From Yarrowia lipolytica (lineage: Eukaryota > Ascomycota > Dipodascomycetes > Dipodascales): a DNA stretch of 64,000 bases. The stretch's first letter is position 1; the number at the start of each line of letters is the position of its first letter. Position numbers and translations under genes: made by a program. Where the stretch lies: contig NC_090774.1 in NCBI RefSeq assembly GCF_001761485.1, positions 1,426,001 through 1,490,000 on the forward strand, written 5' to 3'. Positions 20,406 through 29,478 of this stretch are shown here, one piece after another. Under the pieces are notes generated by a model. That model searched no databases. It worked only from the letters and a program-made list of their open reading frames with translations, and was not told the DNA's origin.

Positions 20406-20951
20406 CTAATCCTTCTTGAGCTGCAACTGCTTGACCTGCTCCTCGAGGTTTCGGATGGATCCGTTGAGGGCGATGACGTCGGCAATGATCACGTTGTTGG
20501 CTTGTCGGTACTGGTCCACCAGGTAGGAGTAAGCGCCGAAGCCGGTGAGGGTGGTGCCGAGCAGGAATCCGAGCAGAGTTCCTCGCACGCTGGACTTCTT
20601 TCGGGGCTTGAGCTTCTGGGCAGAAGAGCCGATGGTAGCTCCGGCCTGGGCAGCCTTAGCAGTGGCCTGGGCACCGGTGGAGGCTCCCTGAGCAGCGGAC
20701 GACACGTTGGAGGCAGCGTTGGAGGCAGCGTTGGCGGCGTTGTTGGCAGCGTTGTTCACGGTGTTGGCAGCGTTGTTGGCAGTGTTGGCAGCGGCGTTCT
20801 CAACAGCAGCGGTCTTGGCCTGGGCAGAGTAGTTGGCGGCAGGCTGGATCTTGGTGGGGGCGGGAGGCACAGCGACGGGGTGGGGAGCGGTAGAGTAGGC
20901 TCGGGTGGCGGGTCGGGCCACTCGGGTAGATCGGGCGATGGTTCGGATCAT
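20406..20951 (-). CDS. Mitochondrial single-span protein with Ala/Asn-rich repeat
   Basis: 181 residues. The N-terminus MIRTIARSTRVARPATRAYST is an Arg-rich, acid-free mitochondrial presequence with an R-x-Y-S cleavage-like site. Residues 45-105 are a low-complexity Ala/Asn tract of NAAN/NAAS units. A basic patch (KLKPRKKSSVR) precedes one membrane span (about 124-143, GTLLGFLLGTTLTGFGAYSYL), followed by YRQANNVIIADVIALNGSIRNLEEQVKQLQ, a short amphipathic coil. The arrangement span, then D/EYRxxNxxxxxDVxALxxxxxxLExxV, is one I associate with small fungal inner-membrane proteins of unknown function. Likely topology: one span with the coil on the far side. GC-rich biased codons suggest good expression. 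Exact role unknown. Confidence 0.8.
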   Translation of the reverse strand: MIRTIARSTRVARPATRAYSTAPHPVAVPPAPTKIQPAANYSAQAKTAAVENAAANTANNAANTVNNAANNAANAASNAASNVSSAAQGASTGAQATAKAAQAGATIGSSAQKLKPRKKSSVRGTLLGFLLGTTLTGFGAYSYLVDQYRQANNVIIADVIALNGSIRNLEEQVKQLQLKKD

Positions 20952-21652
20952 TGTGTGATTTTTTGTGTATCTCGTCTCGTCAGACTCCTGTTCTGTCTCG
21001 GGCTTCTTTCACTTTGCTAATGTGCTGTGGGATGTTCGACTTTGAGTTTTCCCGTTTGGGATCTGCCCTAACCACACGAATGGCGTCCTGTGATTGGGTG
21101 GATGTTTGTAGAATGACGGGGATCATATTTCTCGACGCCAAAGCTGCTCAATTGGAGAGCTATTGAGAGGAATAGATATGACTTAACTTGATTGGGGCTC
21201 GTTGTAGCTATAGTGGTGCTTTAAGAAGCTGTGTTTCAGGGTTGTACTGCCTCCCAAATGCTGAATAAGCCTATGAGTGATTTGCCATGTTATAGCGGCT
21301 ACGAGCCGGTGTAGAGTGCGTATAATCACGTGACCCACTAGATAGATACATTTTCATAATTAATGATCATTTAATCACTTGTCTGTCGGTTTTTTTTGGT
21401 CCCAGGTATCTACGACTTAGCTCTTGTATCCTACTGTAGTTGCGTCGACGCACTGGTGTTAGTTACTGTAGAAGAAGATTAAAGTAAAAAATCAAGTACA
21501 GTTGAAGTACAATACCGAAAATACTCGGGCTCGGACATACTGCACAACTGTACCATCACTGTAGCAAGGGATAATATCTCATGCATTTCGGTCAAGTTGT
21601 TCGTATACATACATGATTAGTAATATCTAAAAACGTCCTTCTCCTCTCCCCC
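20952..21652. other. Intergenic, promoter of the mitochondrial protein gene and 3' flank of GPA1
   Basis: About 700 bp with no supported gene; short frames only. The right half is AT-rich (TAATTAATGATCATTTAATC near 21357-21377). Confidence 0.5.
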
Positions 21653-22885
21653 CTAAATAATACCCGTCTCTCTTAGCTGGGCAGACAAGACCATGTCTGT
21701 CACGGCGGCCATGACAAAACGCATGTTCTCAGTGTCCGTGGCACAGGTAAAGTGGACGTAAATCTCTTTGGACGGTCCGCACTTATTTTGGGCCAGAAAG
21801 AGATTCTTAAAGAAAGCCTTAACCGCAGTGACTTCATTTGGTCCATTGAAACTAGGGAAGTATTTGCGAACAGGCGATTTCTTTAGCTTGGCCTCCAACA
21901 GATCGCATTTGTTGAGAAACAGAATGATCGGCTTGTCGATGAACGTTTTGAAGTTGCAGATGTAGTCAAACAGGCAGATGGAGTCCTGCATTCGGTTCAC
22001 GCCAGAGTCCTCATACAGAACCTGGTCGTACTCCGACAGTGCAACCACAAACAGCACACTGGTTACGTCATCGAAGCAGTGCATCCACTTCTTACGCTCG
22101 CTTTTTTGACCTCCTACGTCAATAATGCTGAGCATCTGGCCGCCCACCAGAAAAGGGGTTTCCGAAACACCTGTGGTTTTGATTCTTCCCCGGATGACAT
22201 CCTCGTCTGAGGCCAGGTAATAAGGGTCGGCAAGACTGTGCACATTGTCAAAGTAGTATGACGCCGCATCTTCCAGCTGATACTCGTTTGAGCGGGCAAA
22301 ACATTGCTTAATTCCTGTATCTTTAGTCCATAGCTCTGAAATGGCGTGTGCAATCTGTGGCCGCTCGGCTGGCGACACCTTGAGGACATTGTCGGCAAAC
22401 TTGAGCGGCGAGTCTGTATAAACCATGGGAAGATTCTCACCCTCCATAAACCTCCTTTGGCTTTTGATGTCTTCATAAAGCGCATCCCAGTCAGGCATAG
22501 CGGAGTCGTTGGGGTCTGCATTGGTGAGCAGGGTCATATGACTGTTCAGAACGCTGTGTGGATCGTCGCAATCCAAAGAAATGCCCAAGAACCGTGCCTG
22601 GCGCACAATTTCCATCATCTGGACGAAAGCCTGCTCCCACATAACCTGAGCATACAGACTGCGTTCCTGATGGGTGAAGCCCTGGCCGTGGATGAGCTTC
22701 ATTTGTTTGAGAATGGTCGACTTGCCAGACTCGCCGGTACCCAGAAGCAGTAGCTTGGGGGGTTTGGAGTCGTCAAACGATCTGGAGCTGCTTAGTTTTC
22801 CGACTCTAAATCGCATATTCTCTTCAATCAGTAGATGCTGGTCATGTTCAGCCCCGTACTCGGGTTTCGAAGGTACACATCCCAT
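21653..22885 (-). CDS. GPA1: Heterotrimeric G-protein alpha subunit, Gpa1 type
   Basis: 410 residues from ATG 22885. This start yields MGCVPS, with Gly2 (myristoylation) and Cys3 (palmitoylation), so it is preferred over the in-frame ATG 40 codons upstream. Boxes: GTGESGKST (49-57, P-loop), RIKTTG with catalytic R234, DVGGQKSERKKW with catalytic Q260, NKCD (325-328), TCAT (380-383). Similarity to budding-yeast Gpa1 is specific: HQERSLYAQVMW, LGISLDCDDP, GIKQCFARSNEYQLE and the C-terminal -GII receptor-contact end. Gpa1 couples pheromone receptors to the mating MAPK cascade from the plasma membrane. Residue 261 is Lys where most G-alphas have Arg. The paralogous GPA2 (nutrient/cAMP) is less likely on these signatures. 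Intronless. Confidence 0.93.
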   Translation of the reverse strand: MGCVPSKPEYGAEHDQHLLIEENMRFRVGKLSSSRSFDDSKPPKLLLLGTGESGKSTILKQMKLIHGQGFTHQERSLYAQVMWEQAFVQMMEIVRQARFLGISLDCDDPHSVLNSHMTLLTNADPNDSAMPDWDALYEDIKSQRRFMEGENLPMVYTDSPLKFADNVLKVSPAERPQIAHAISELWTKDTGIKQCFARSNEYQLEDAASYYFDNVHSLADPYYLASDEDVIRGRIKTTGVSETPFLVGGQMLSIIDVGGQKSERKKWMHCFDDVTSVLFVVALSEYDQVLYEDSGVNRMQDSICLFDYICNFKTFIDKPIILFLNKCDLLEAKLKKSPVRKYFPSFNGPNEVTAVKAFFKNLFLAQNKCGPSKEIYVHFTCATDTENMRFVMAAVTDMVLSAQLRETGII

Positions 22886-23351
22886 TGTTCGGGTGGTAGG
22901 GGCGTTCAGATAATTAAGTGGTCGCGGATGGCTTGAGATGTGTTGGAGGAAGTTGAGGGGGGTTACAGCGCCATAATTATATGTTGAGCCGAAGACTCCA
23001 TTCACTCTGCCTCATTGATATCCTCTTTGGGATGTGGGGCTGAATGAAGTGCTGGTGGATGCACTTGCCGGGGGTTCCCTCGATTGGAGGTGGTCAGGTG
23101 ACGAGAAGAGGATCAAACATGTGATTTTAAGTGACACAATACGGTCCGGCTACATATTCAGTGGCTACCAAACCCACCATATAGTAGTTGCGGCCGTAGG
23201 GTATTGTCATCGTGGTTCAACCGTCAGTGCAAGAACATGCACCCCCCCACCTGCACTCATGCACCTTCTGCCACATAGAGAACTCTATCCTGAGAACTTG
23301 GAGTCATACTTCAACACATCTATTCCATGATATACTGTAATACTTTTCTAA
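22886..23351. other. GPA1 promoter region
   Basis: 466 bp between GPA1 and the 3' end of the next gene. No RNA gene or clear binding site recognised. Confidence 0.5.
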
Positions 23352-23747
23352 CTAAAACTTGATGACAAAAGCTCCCTCAATGTCCTCCTCATCCTCGTCG
23401 CCCTCTTCTTCTTCTTCCTCGTCGCCTTCTTCCTCGTCGTCTGAGTCGTCATTGTCCTGGTCGTGATCGAGCTTGGCCTTCTTTTTGCCCTCATGCTCCA
23501 GATCTCGAAGTTCTCGTTTGTACTCATCCAGCTCCTCCTGGCTGCCCTCTAGGCGGGCCACAGCATCGTCAAGATGGCCCTTGTACTCGTCGGCTTCAAG
23601 CTGGGCAGCCTCGACCTTCTCCATGGCCTCGTCGTAGTTCTCCTGATTGCTATCAACCTCCTCCTGCTGGTCCGGAATCACCTCCTCCAGCCCCTGAATT
23701 TGGTCCTTGAGATACAGAGCATGTTGCTCCCGGTCGTGTTTGGACAT
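23352..23747 (-). CDS. Small acidic coiled-coil protein, unrecognised
   Basis: 131 residues from ATG 23747 (the frame is open 14 codons upstream but without ATG). Residues about 10-100 form a long charged heptad-like coil (LYLKDQIQGLEEVIPDQQEEV... LDEYKRELRDLEHEG). A short Lys patch follows, then a nearly pure Asp/Glu run (about 105-125), ending in DIEGAFVIKF. No Cys and a single Trp-free hydrophobic tail. Such an acidic tail after a coil is seen in histone-chaperone-like or prefoldin-like cofactors, but no family motif lets me name it. The clean frame and strong amino-acid bias make it a probable gene. Transcribed in the same direction as GPA1. Confidence 0.65.
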   Translation of the reverse strand: MSKHDREQHALYLKDQIQGLEEVIPDQQEEVDSNQENYDEAMEKVEAAQLEADEYKGHLDDAVARLEGSQEELDEYKRELRDLEHEGKKKAKLDHDQDNDDSDDEEEGDEEEEEEGDEDEEDIEGAFVIKF

Positions 23748-24522
23748 CTGTGGTAGAACCGGTCTCGTCTCGTTCGTGCATTCAGGCAACTACACCTTTG
23801 GAGGTTTTAATTGCTCCCGCCACGTTCCTCTATCGTTAACCGGGCTCTCACACCATCAATCGGCTTTATACGGATCTATGCTGCCGCTATACGAAGGCCT
23901 AAAACCTATACCACCACTGTGCTACCTGTAGTTGTGCCCATACCGGTACACCCTCCGCTAGCTACAATGCTGCACCAGTAGGTCTCTTGGGTCGCATGTG
24001 ACGTCATGGCGCAGTGGAGTAGTGGTAGTGAGGATGTCATATGTTTCACGGACTTGTATCAACCTCCATACCAATCACGCTCACGTCTATAACCCACTCA
24101 GTAAACGCTACAGTAACTTGTCATCGCCTTCTGACATGCCCCAATGCCAAGTCCCACCTCACAAACGGCACCCAAAACAGCCCCAAAACAGCCCCAAAAC
24201 AGCCCCAAAACAGCCCCAAAACAGCCTCTAATAAAGACCACTCTAAAATAGTATATGCTGCTTGCTGCTGTTGGGTGAGCTAGCCGAGCCGCCGAGTGTC
24301 ATCCTGGCATGTCATGAGGGATAAACGGAAACAGCTACTTGGACACGCAATGGGCCTGGGGGGGTTTTATTATTCCTCCGCTTACATAATCGTCCATTGC
24401 TCATTGCTCCGAAAGAACAGATCGAACCTTGATTACACGCATACATATGAAGGCACAACGTTTCTGACGTACAATATCTGCTTCTTGATCACTCCTTCAC
24501 ACAAAGAAACATCAAAAAAACA
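23748..24522. other. Divergent promoter region, acidic protein / SOL3
   Basis: It contains a perfect CRE palindrome TGACGTCA (23999-24006) and an 11-bp tandem repeat (24171-24224). The sequence just before the SOL3 ATG is A-rich, as usual for yeast leaders. No other gene. Confidence 0.5.
24171..24224. repeat. 11-bp tandem repeat (CCCCAAAACAG)
   Basis: Five head-to-tail copies, the first one base short, in the promoter side of SOL3, 300-350 bp upstream of its ATG. No spacers, so not a CRISPR-like array. Confidence 0.92.
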
Positions 24523-25269
24523 ATGCCCAAGGTCATCTCTAAGAACGAATCGCAACTGGTCGCTGAGGCTGCTGCCGCTGAGATCATTCGACTCCAGAAC
24601 GAGTCAATTGCTGCCACTGGAGCTTTCCATGTTGCCGTATCTGGAGGCTCTCTGGTGTCTGCTCTCCGAAAGGGTCTGGTCAACAACTCGGAGACCAAGT
24701 TCCCCAAGTGGAAGATTTTCTTCTCCGACGAACGGCTGGTCAAGCTGGACGATGCCGACTCCAACTACGGTCTCCTCAAGAAGGATCTGCTCGATCACAT
24801 CCCCAAGGATCAGCAACCACAGGTCTTCACCGTCAAGGAGTCTCTTCTGAACGACTCTGATGCCGTCTCCAAGGACTACCAGGAGCAGATTGTCAAGAAT
24901 GTGCCTCTCAACGGCCAGGGAGTGCCTGTTTTCGATCTCATTCTGCTCGGATGCGGTCCTGATGGCCACACTTGCTCGCTGTTCCCTGGACACGCTCTGC
25001 TCAAGGAGGAGACCAAGTTTGTCGCCACCATTGAGGACTCTCCCAAGCCTCCTCCTCGACGAATCACCATCACTTTCCCCGTTCTCAAGGCTGCCAAGGC
25101 CATCGCTTTCGTCGCCGAGGGAGCCGGAAAGGCCCCTGTCCTCAAGCAGATCTTCGAGGAGCCCGAGCCCACTCTTCCCTCTGCCATTGTCAACAAGGTC
25201 GCTACCGGACCCGTTTTCTGGTTTGTTTCCGACTCTGCCGTTGAGGGCGTCAACCTCTCCAAGATCTAG
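24523..25269 (+). CDS. SOL3: 6-phosphogluconolactonase
   Basis: Second enzyme of the oxidative pentose phosphate pathway: hydrolyses 6-phosphogluconolactone to 6-phosphogluconate in the cytosol, supporting NADPH supply. 248 residues, the usual size of the soluble yeast enzyme. Visible family blocks: AVSGGSLVSALRKGL (about 39-53, phosphate-binding turn), WKIFFSDERLV (SDER loop with D and R), SNYGLLKKDLLDHIP, and LILLGCGPDGHTCSLFPGH, the G-x-G-x-DGHTxSLFPG signature holding the general base. PRRITITFPVLKAAKAI and VFWFVSDSAV close the fold. Strong codon bias (Ctc/Aag-rich) suggests high expression. An A-rich leader precedes the ATG. Convergent with the HapX-type gene. Confidence 0.97.
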   Translation: MPKVISKNESQLVAEAAAAEIIRLQNESIAATGAFHVAVSGGSLVSALRKGLVNNSETKFPKWKIFFSDERLVKLDDADSNYGLLKKDLLDHIPKDQQPQVFTVKESLLNDSDAVSKDYQEQIVKNVPLNGQGVPVFDLILLGCGPDGHTCSLFPGHALLKEETKFVATIEDSPKPPPRRITITFPVLKAAKAIAFVAEGAGKAPVLKQIFEEPEPTLPSAIVNKVATGPVFWFVSDSAVEGVNLSKI

Positions 25270-25608
25270 ATGTATTGAATGGATGAGTATGATAGAACCA
25301 GTAAGGTAAATGTGAGCCGTTGACTCGAAATGGCTTGCTTGTAGAGATCTGATAGATATAATTAAGCCATTGACGAGTATGACGTTGTATTCATCTGAAG
25401 TTGTATTCATCTGAAGTAGCTACACAATCTTGCTATTCTTTACACTCATAATTCATTATTTTATATACAGTCATTTCGTCGGTTATTTGTCGTAGGTATT
25501 TGTCGTTTGCTCGTTTCGTTATTATCGTAGTTTATTCATAGCATGTATCGTCAGGTCGTGTTGTGTTGTAGTTGTAGTTGTAGTATTGGTCGTGTATCAT
25601 ATCGATCT
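25270..25608. other. Convergent 3' intergenic SOL3 / HAPX
   Basis: 339 bp, with GTAGTT repeats (25566-25584) and T-rich runs; presumably the terminators of both genes. Confidence 0.45.
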
Positions 25609-27495
25609 TCATTCATCAAGAGTACCGAGGGCAGCATAAAGCGAATCAACGTCAACTTTTCCATTCCTGGTGCGCAGCATGCTCACAAGAGTGCCGAGAG
25701 AAGAGTTGGCAAATCGGGCATGGCCACTGAGAATGTTGTAGGCGTCTGTACAGGGCACCAGGACGGGAGAAGAGGACTCAGCACAGGGCCTGGCAGAAGT
25801 TTTCAACACAGTGCAAAAGAGGTTAGCCTTGGGGTCCTTAGCACACAGACAGGACGACAGATCTTCTTCGGTGACCGAGACCTCTGCCATCTCGTTGGCC
25901 ACTTGGTCGACGGCGTGGTCTGTAATCTCAATGACTTCCGGCTTGTCTGGCTTGAGGGCACTAGAGCAGGGCTTTTCAGCTCCCTCCTCTTCGTCAAGAC
26001 CAGCACAGAGACAAGGAGTGCCGTTGGAACAGAACCCACAGGGATCCACCTGAGGGGAGGGTTTATCTACAAAGTTGCTGTCCACAGGACTGTTGAGACT
26101 AGAGATGGACGGTGTTCGCGAGATCTTGGCGACTTGGGTCTTTGAATGTTTGCAATCGGGACCATGGACGTGTACAGGCTCAGGAACAGGTGGAGTCGTG
26201 GGTTTGGAGCCAAAAGTCTTTGTAAAATCGATTTCGTTGGCTTCAGACACGCGCTTGAACCGCTTTCGGATTATCATAGACGTCCCATTTGAGGCAGGGC
26301 GCTTCTTGAGGGGAACAGCAGCAACAGGCTTGATTTCACTGAGATTGACGCCGCCAACAATGTACGTGTTTTGGTCCTCAGCTGGAAGAGGTGCCTTGAG
26401 TCCCAGGGTATCACAGAGACAATTTCCTCCAGTCTCACACAGTCCACAGTCGTCGGGTTCCTCGTCCGGTTTCATTGGCGTGATATCATGGTGGTTATGT
26501 TGATGTTGATGGTGATGATGGCCAGTGCTGTTATTCGCAGTTTGGGCACCTGGGGTATCGTCAGCAATGGTGATGACCGATTCTCGTCGTTTTCGGGGCG
26601 GTCGGGCTTTGGGGAGGATAGCTACTGGTTTCTTTTCGTTTTCGTTTTCCTTGTCCAAGTTGCTCTTGCGTTCCTTCTCCATCTCTCTCTGTTGCCGTGC
26701 TCGTTCTGACATGGGAAACATGGAACTTCTAACAGCCAGCGGGTTGGCGTCGACGAAGCCGTACAGAGATTCGCGCGAGTCCTGGGTTTTGAGTGCCCGT
26801 AGCATTTCCACCTCGCTTCGCAGCTCTTCAATCACGGCTCTGAGTTTGTTGTTCTCGGTGTTGGAGTTTTGAAGCGCCGCACGTAAGTCATTTTCCACCT
26901 CGTCGTGTTCCTGTTCCACCTCCTGCAGTTTGTCCTCCAGCTCCACGACCCGGGCTGCTCGTCTTTCTCGAAACGCTCGCTGAGCAGCTCTGTTCTGGGC
27001 TTTGCGTTTGGTTGGCGGTAGGTCGTTGGACGGCTTTCGGCCGGGTTTCGGCCGCGGAGGAAGTACCCATTCCTTGGAGGTGACAATGTTAGTGATCTCC
27101 GGCGACACGCCGATGGAGTACGACATGGACGAGTTCTGCGAGAGCATGCCCATGTCCAGGTCGTCCTCCATTTTCACATGGCGCGGCTTGAGCGCAGATA
27201 CTGGCGGAGGAGATGAGGACGACGAAGACGAGCCTAGCCGGGGAAGTGGTCGGGGCTGAAGCACCGGAGGCGGTCCGTTGCTCTGGATCTGTGGCTGCGA
27301 CGCCTGCGGTGTTTGTGCCACGGGCTTGAGGGCCAGCTTCGGCGGTGCCGACTGCTGGGTTGGAGGAGCTATCGGCCGAGAAGGAGCCTGCTCGTTTGAG
27401 CGCAGCTGCGGGTGAATGGCCAGCTGTGGAAGCGCATGATGCGGTCCGTGGGACGGTCGCACCGGTTGCGGCTCTATCGACCGTATTGGCGTCAT
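25609..27495 (-). CDS. HAPX: HapX/Hap43-type bZIP iron regulator
   Basis: 628 residues, nuclear. Order: a Pro/Gln-rich N-terminus (1-100); a Hap4-like CCAAT-complex-binding motif (about 136-156, SKEWVLPPRPKPGRKP); the basic region KRKAQNRAAQRAFRERRAARV (163-183); a long leucine-zipper coil (about 185-237). Then iron-sensing cysteine-rich repeats: C350-GLCETGGNCLC (C350, C353, C359, C361), C486-GFCSNGTPCLC (C486, C489, C495, C497), and a third Cys cluster at 549-561. A His-rich stretch (326-336) and VHVHGPDCKH may add metal ligands. The C-terminal block CTDAYNILSGHARFA is typical of HapX. This combination defines HapX, which with the CCAAT-binding complex represses iron-using genes in iron starvation and activates iron detoxification when iron is high. 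The yeast Yap5 branch lacks the Hap4-like motif, so HapX/Hap43 fits better. Confidence 0.93.
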   Translation of the reverse strand: MTPIRSIEPQPVRPSHGPHHALPQLAIHPQLRSNEQAPSRPIAPPTQQSAPPKLALKPVAQTPQASQPQIQSNGPPPVLQPRPLPRLGSSSSSSSPPPVSALKPRHVKMEDDLDMGMLSQNSSMSYSIGVSPEITNIVTSKEWVLPPRPKPGRKPSNDLPPTKRKAQNRAAQRAFRERRAARVVELEDKLQEVEQEHDEVENDLRAALQNSNTENNKLRAVIEELRSEVEMLRALKTQDSRESLYGFVDANPLAVRSSMFPMSERARQQREMEKERKSNLDKENENEKKPVAILPKARPPRKRRESVITIADDTPGAQTANNSTGHHHHQHQHNHHDITPMKPDEEPDDCGLCETGGNCLCDTLGLKAPLPAEDQNTYIVGGVNLSEIKPVAAVPLKKRPASNGTSMIIRKRFKRVSEANEIDFTKTFGSKPTTPPVPEPVHVHGPDCKHSKTQVAKISRTPSISSLNSPVDSNFVDKPSPQVDPCGFCSNGTPCLCAGLDEEEGAEKPCSSALKPDKPEVIEITDHAVDQVANEMAEVSVTEEDLSSCLCAKDPKANLFCTVLKTSARPCAESSSPVLVPCTDAYNILSGHARFANSSLGTLVSMLRTRNGKVDVDSLYAALGTLDE

Positions 27496-28296
27496 GGCAG
27501 CGGGTGTGAAAGAGTGTTGAGGTCGTGGTCGATAACACTGGTGTTCTACGCTAAACCAAACTGAAAAATCCTATTGTGCGTATTGTGGGATGCACGGGTG
27601 AAAAAAAAACACAAAATTCAGACGACCCAGAATGTGACTATGCACTGCACACTATATAAATTTACTCTCTACCAAGTACAGCTAGTAGGGATACTCGGAC
27701 GGCCGCCCACAATACAGGAGAAAGACACGTTGCGGGATATTTCGGATAGTCGTTTTAGCGTTGATTATGCACTCAGATGGTGGGGTGGAGGGGGTTGTTG
27801 ATCGATCGAGGAGCCAATGTGGCCGTCTAGTGTTTCAGCATGGTGCGGCGGTCATGAGATGTCGAGCGTACAACAGCACATTGCGCTCATGGTTGCTCAC
27901 CACCGGACCAAGTTTTTCGCTTCTTTTTGCCACCTTGCTGTTGTCTTGCTTTTGCGGTATATTTGCTTAGACGGATCGGGTGGAAAAGACGACGCTGAGA
28001 ACCAAGAGATGGAGGTGCAGCTGACACGCATGTAGATTATCTAAACCATCTGCCAATGGGAAGGGCACGGGAGAGCCCGGGCCGACCAGAGACAGAAAGA
28101 GAGATAGCCAGCAAAAGAAGCAAGTCAGCAACTGCGTAAAGAGACGTTTCAGTTTCAGAACTCAGTAGGGTTCGAGACCATGATAAGCTTTAGATAAAGC
28201 GAGCAAGAAATAACACCGAGATGAGGCCAGGCTACAAAAACTCGTTTATAAGTTGGCTACTTGTAGAGAATTAAGCAATGATACAATAAAAATACA
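27496..28296. other. HAPX promoter region
   Basis: 800 bp between HAPX and the 3' end of the protease gene. A CCAAT pentamer lies at about 27813. No open frame with recognisable content. Confidence 0.45.
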
Positions 28297-29478
28297 TCAG
28301 TTGCACTTGCGAAGACCATTCACATTGATCCAGCAGGAAGGACCATAGGAAGGGCCCGCGGTGACAATATGAGGATCGCCAGTGGCATGTATGTTCTGTT
28401 CAGCCAGACCAATGCGGTAGTCCTCAGGGTCAAAGTACACATAGGCGGCTCGGAAGAAGGGAAGACCCATTACAAGACGGTTATCGGTCTTGCTGTTCAG
28501 CGAAGGTGCAATCAACAGTCGACATTTGTCGTCTGAATGCTGCTCCACCGGCATCATCAGGGCTTTGGCTGGCACGTCGACAGAGACGCCGTTGAAATCA
28601 AAAGTATACTTGAAGTTGCTAGCAGGAACATTGCAATCCATTTGATAATCAGCGAATCCTTCTTGTTGAATATTCTGAGCTCCAAAGTCTGCTTGGATGA
28701 CGTCAAAAACATGCCGAGGAACAGTAATCAAGGTGTAACCCGTGTCAAAATGGGCATCAAAGGTCTCCACACATTTGGGACGAGATCCGGGACGTCTGAG
28801 GATGTCCTTTCCATTTCGCATGATAGAAGTGATGAGTGTATCGTATTCGTAGGGCTTGGGGGAGTCCTTGATTCGGTTGAGTCGGTTGTTGACCATCTTG
28901 GTGAACCTGAGCTCACCCTTGATTCGGTCCTGGTCATAGCCTCCAAAAAGCACTTCTGCTCTTTGGTTTGCATCAATGTAGACACCGAAGGACCGTCGCC
29001 GAATGATTCCCTGACTTCGCATCTGAGAGAGAAGATTGGGGTATCTGGGATTCACCATCTCTCCTTCCTCAAGACCCAAGCCCATGAATCCTGTCTGAGG
29101 GCGATGTCTGGGATGGGTAGGATGGGGGTACTCTGCCACTCCAATGTTAGCGTCACTGATGATTCCTCCAGCAATAATTAGTCTCTCCTTGGCCATGAAG
29201 CCATCAAACTTTCTACCATCCGCGTACTCCAGATGCATAGGAACGGAGGTGTTGACATACGAGGCCGAGGACTCGGGTTTGAAGCCAGTGGAGAGAGGAT
29301 TGAACCAAGTTTCGGAAGAGCCGGTATCAACCTCGATTGACACTTGTACGGCGGGATTTCCCACGGAAATGTTGAGCATTAGAAACTGGAAATCCTCATA
29401 CTCCCCAGCAGCTCGGAGGTAGTTGGCTGACGCTAGAGATAGAGAAGTCAGAGTTGACAGGAAGAAGGTGGATTTCAT
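28297..29478 (-). CDS. Secreted pepsin-family aspartyl protease
   Basis: 393 residues. Signal peptide 1-18 (MKSTFFLSTLTSLSLASA). The two-lobed pepsin fold has its first catalytic motif at D51-TGSSETW, a flap-like LEYADGRKFDG with Tyr85, and the second catalytic motif at D245-TGYTLITVP. Two cysteines flank the second lobe as usual (C236; DDKCRLLIAP region). RPQTGFMGLGLEEGE matches the conserved G-[IL]-x-GLG turn. The pro-segment is very short. The C-terminus ends in soluble sequence (NVNGLRKCN) without a GPI signal, so it is probably secreted rather than wall-bound like yapsins. Y. lipolytica has a sizeable family of such acid proteases. The second motif has Tyr after DTG where pepsins have Thr or Ser. 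Confidence 0.92.
   Translation of the reverse strand: MKSTFFLSTLTSLSLASANYLRAAGEYEDFQFLMLNISVGNPAVQVSIEVDTGSSETWFNPLSTGFKPESSASYVNTSVPMHLEYADGRKFDGFMAKERLIIAGGIISDANIGVAEYPHPTHPRHRPQTGFMGLGLEEGEMVNPRYPNLLSQMRSQGIIRRRSFGVYIDANQRAEVLFGGYDQDRIKGELRFTKMVNNRLNRIKDSPKPYEYDTLITSIMRNGKDILRRPGSRPKCVETFDAHFDTGYTLITVPRHVFDVIQADFGAQNIQQEGFADYQMDCNVPASNFKYTFDFNGVSVDVPAKALMMPVEQHSDDKCRLLIAPSLNSKTDNRLVMGLPFFRAAYVYFDPEDYRIGLAEQNIHATGDPHIVTAGPSYGPSCWINVNGLRKCN

Noticed and set aside
24171-24224. 11-bp repeats as a CRISPR-like array
   Set aside because: Head-to-tail copies without spacers, in a eukaryotic genome.
24604-25410. 268-codon open frame antisense to SOL3
   Set aside because: Shadow frame of a highly expressed, codon-biased gene; Gly/Leu/Ser repeats typical of antisense reading.
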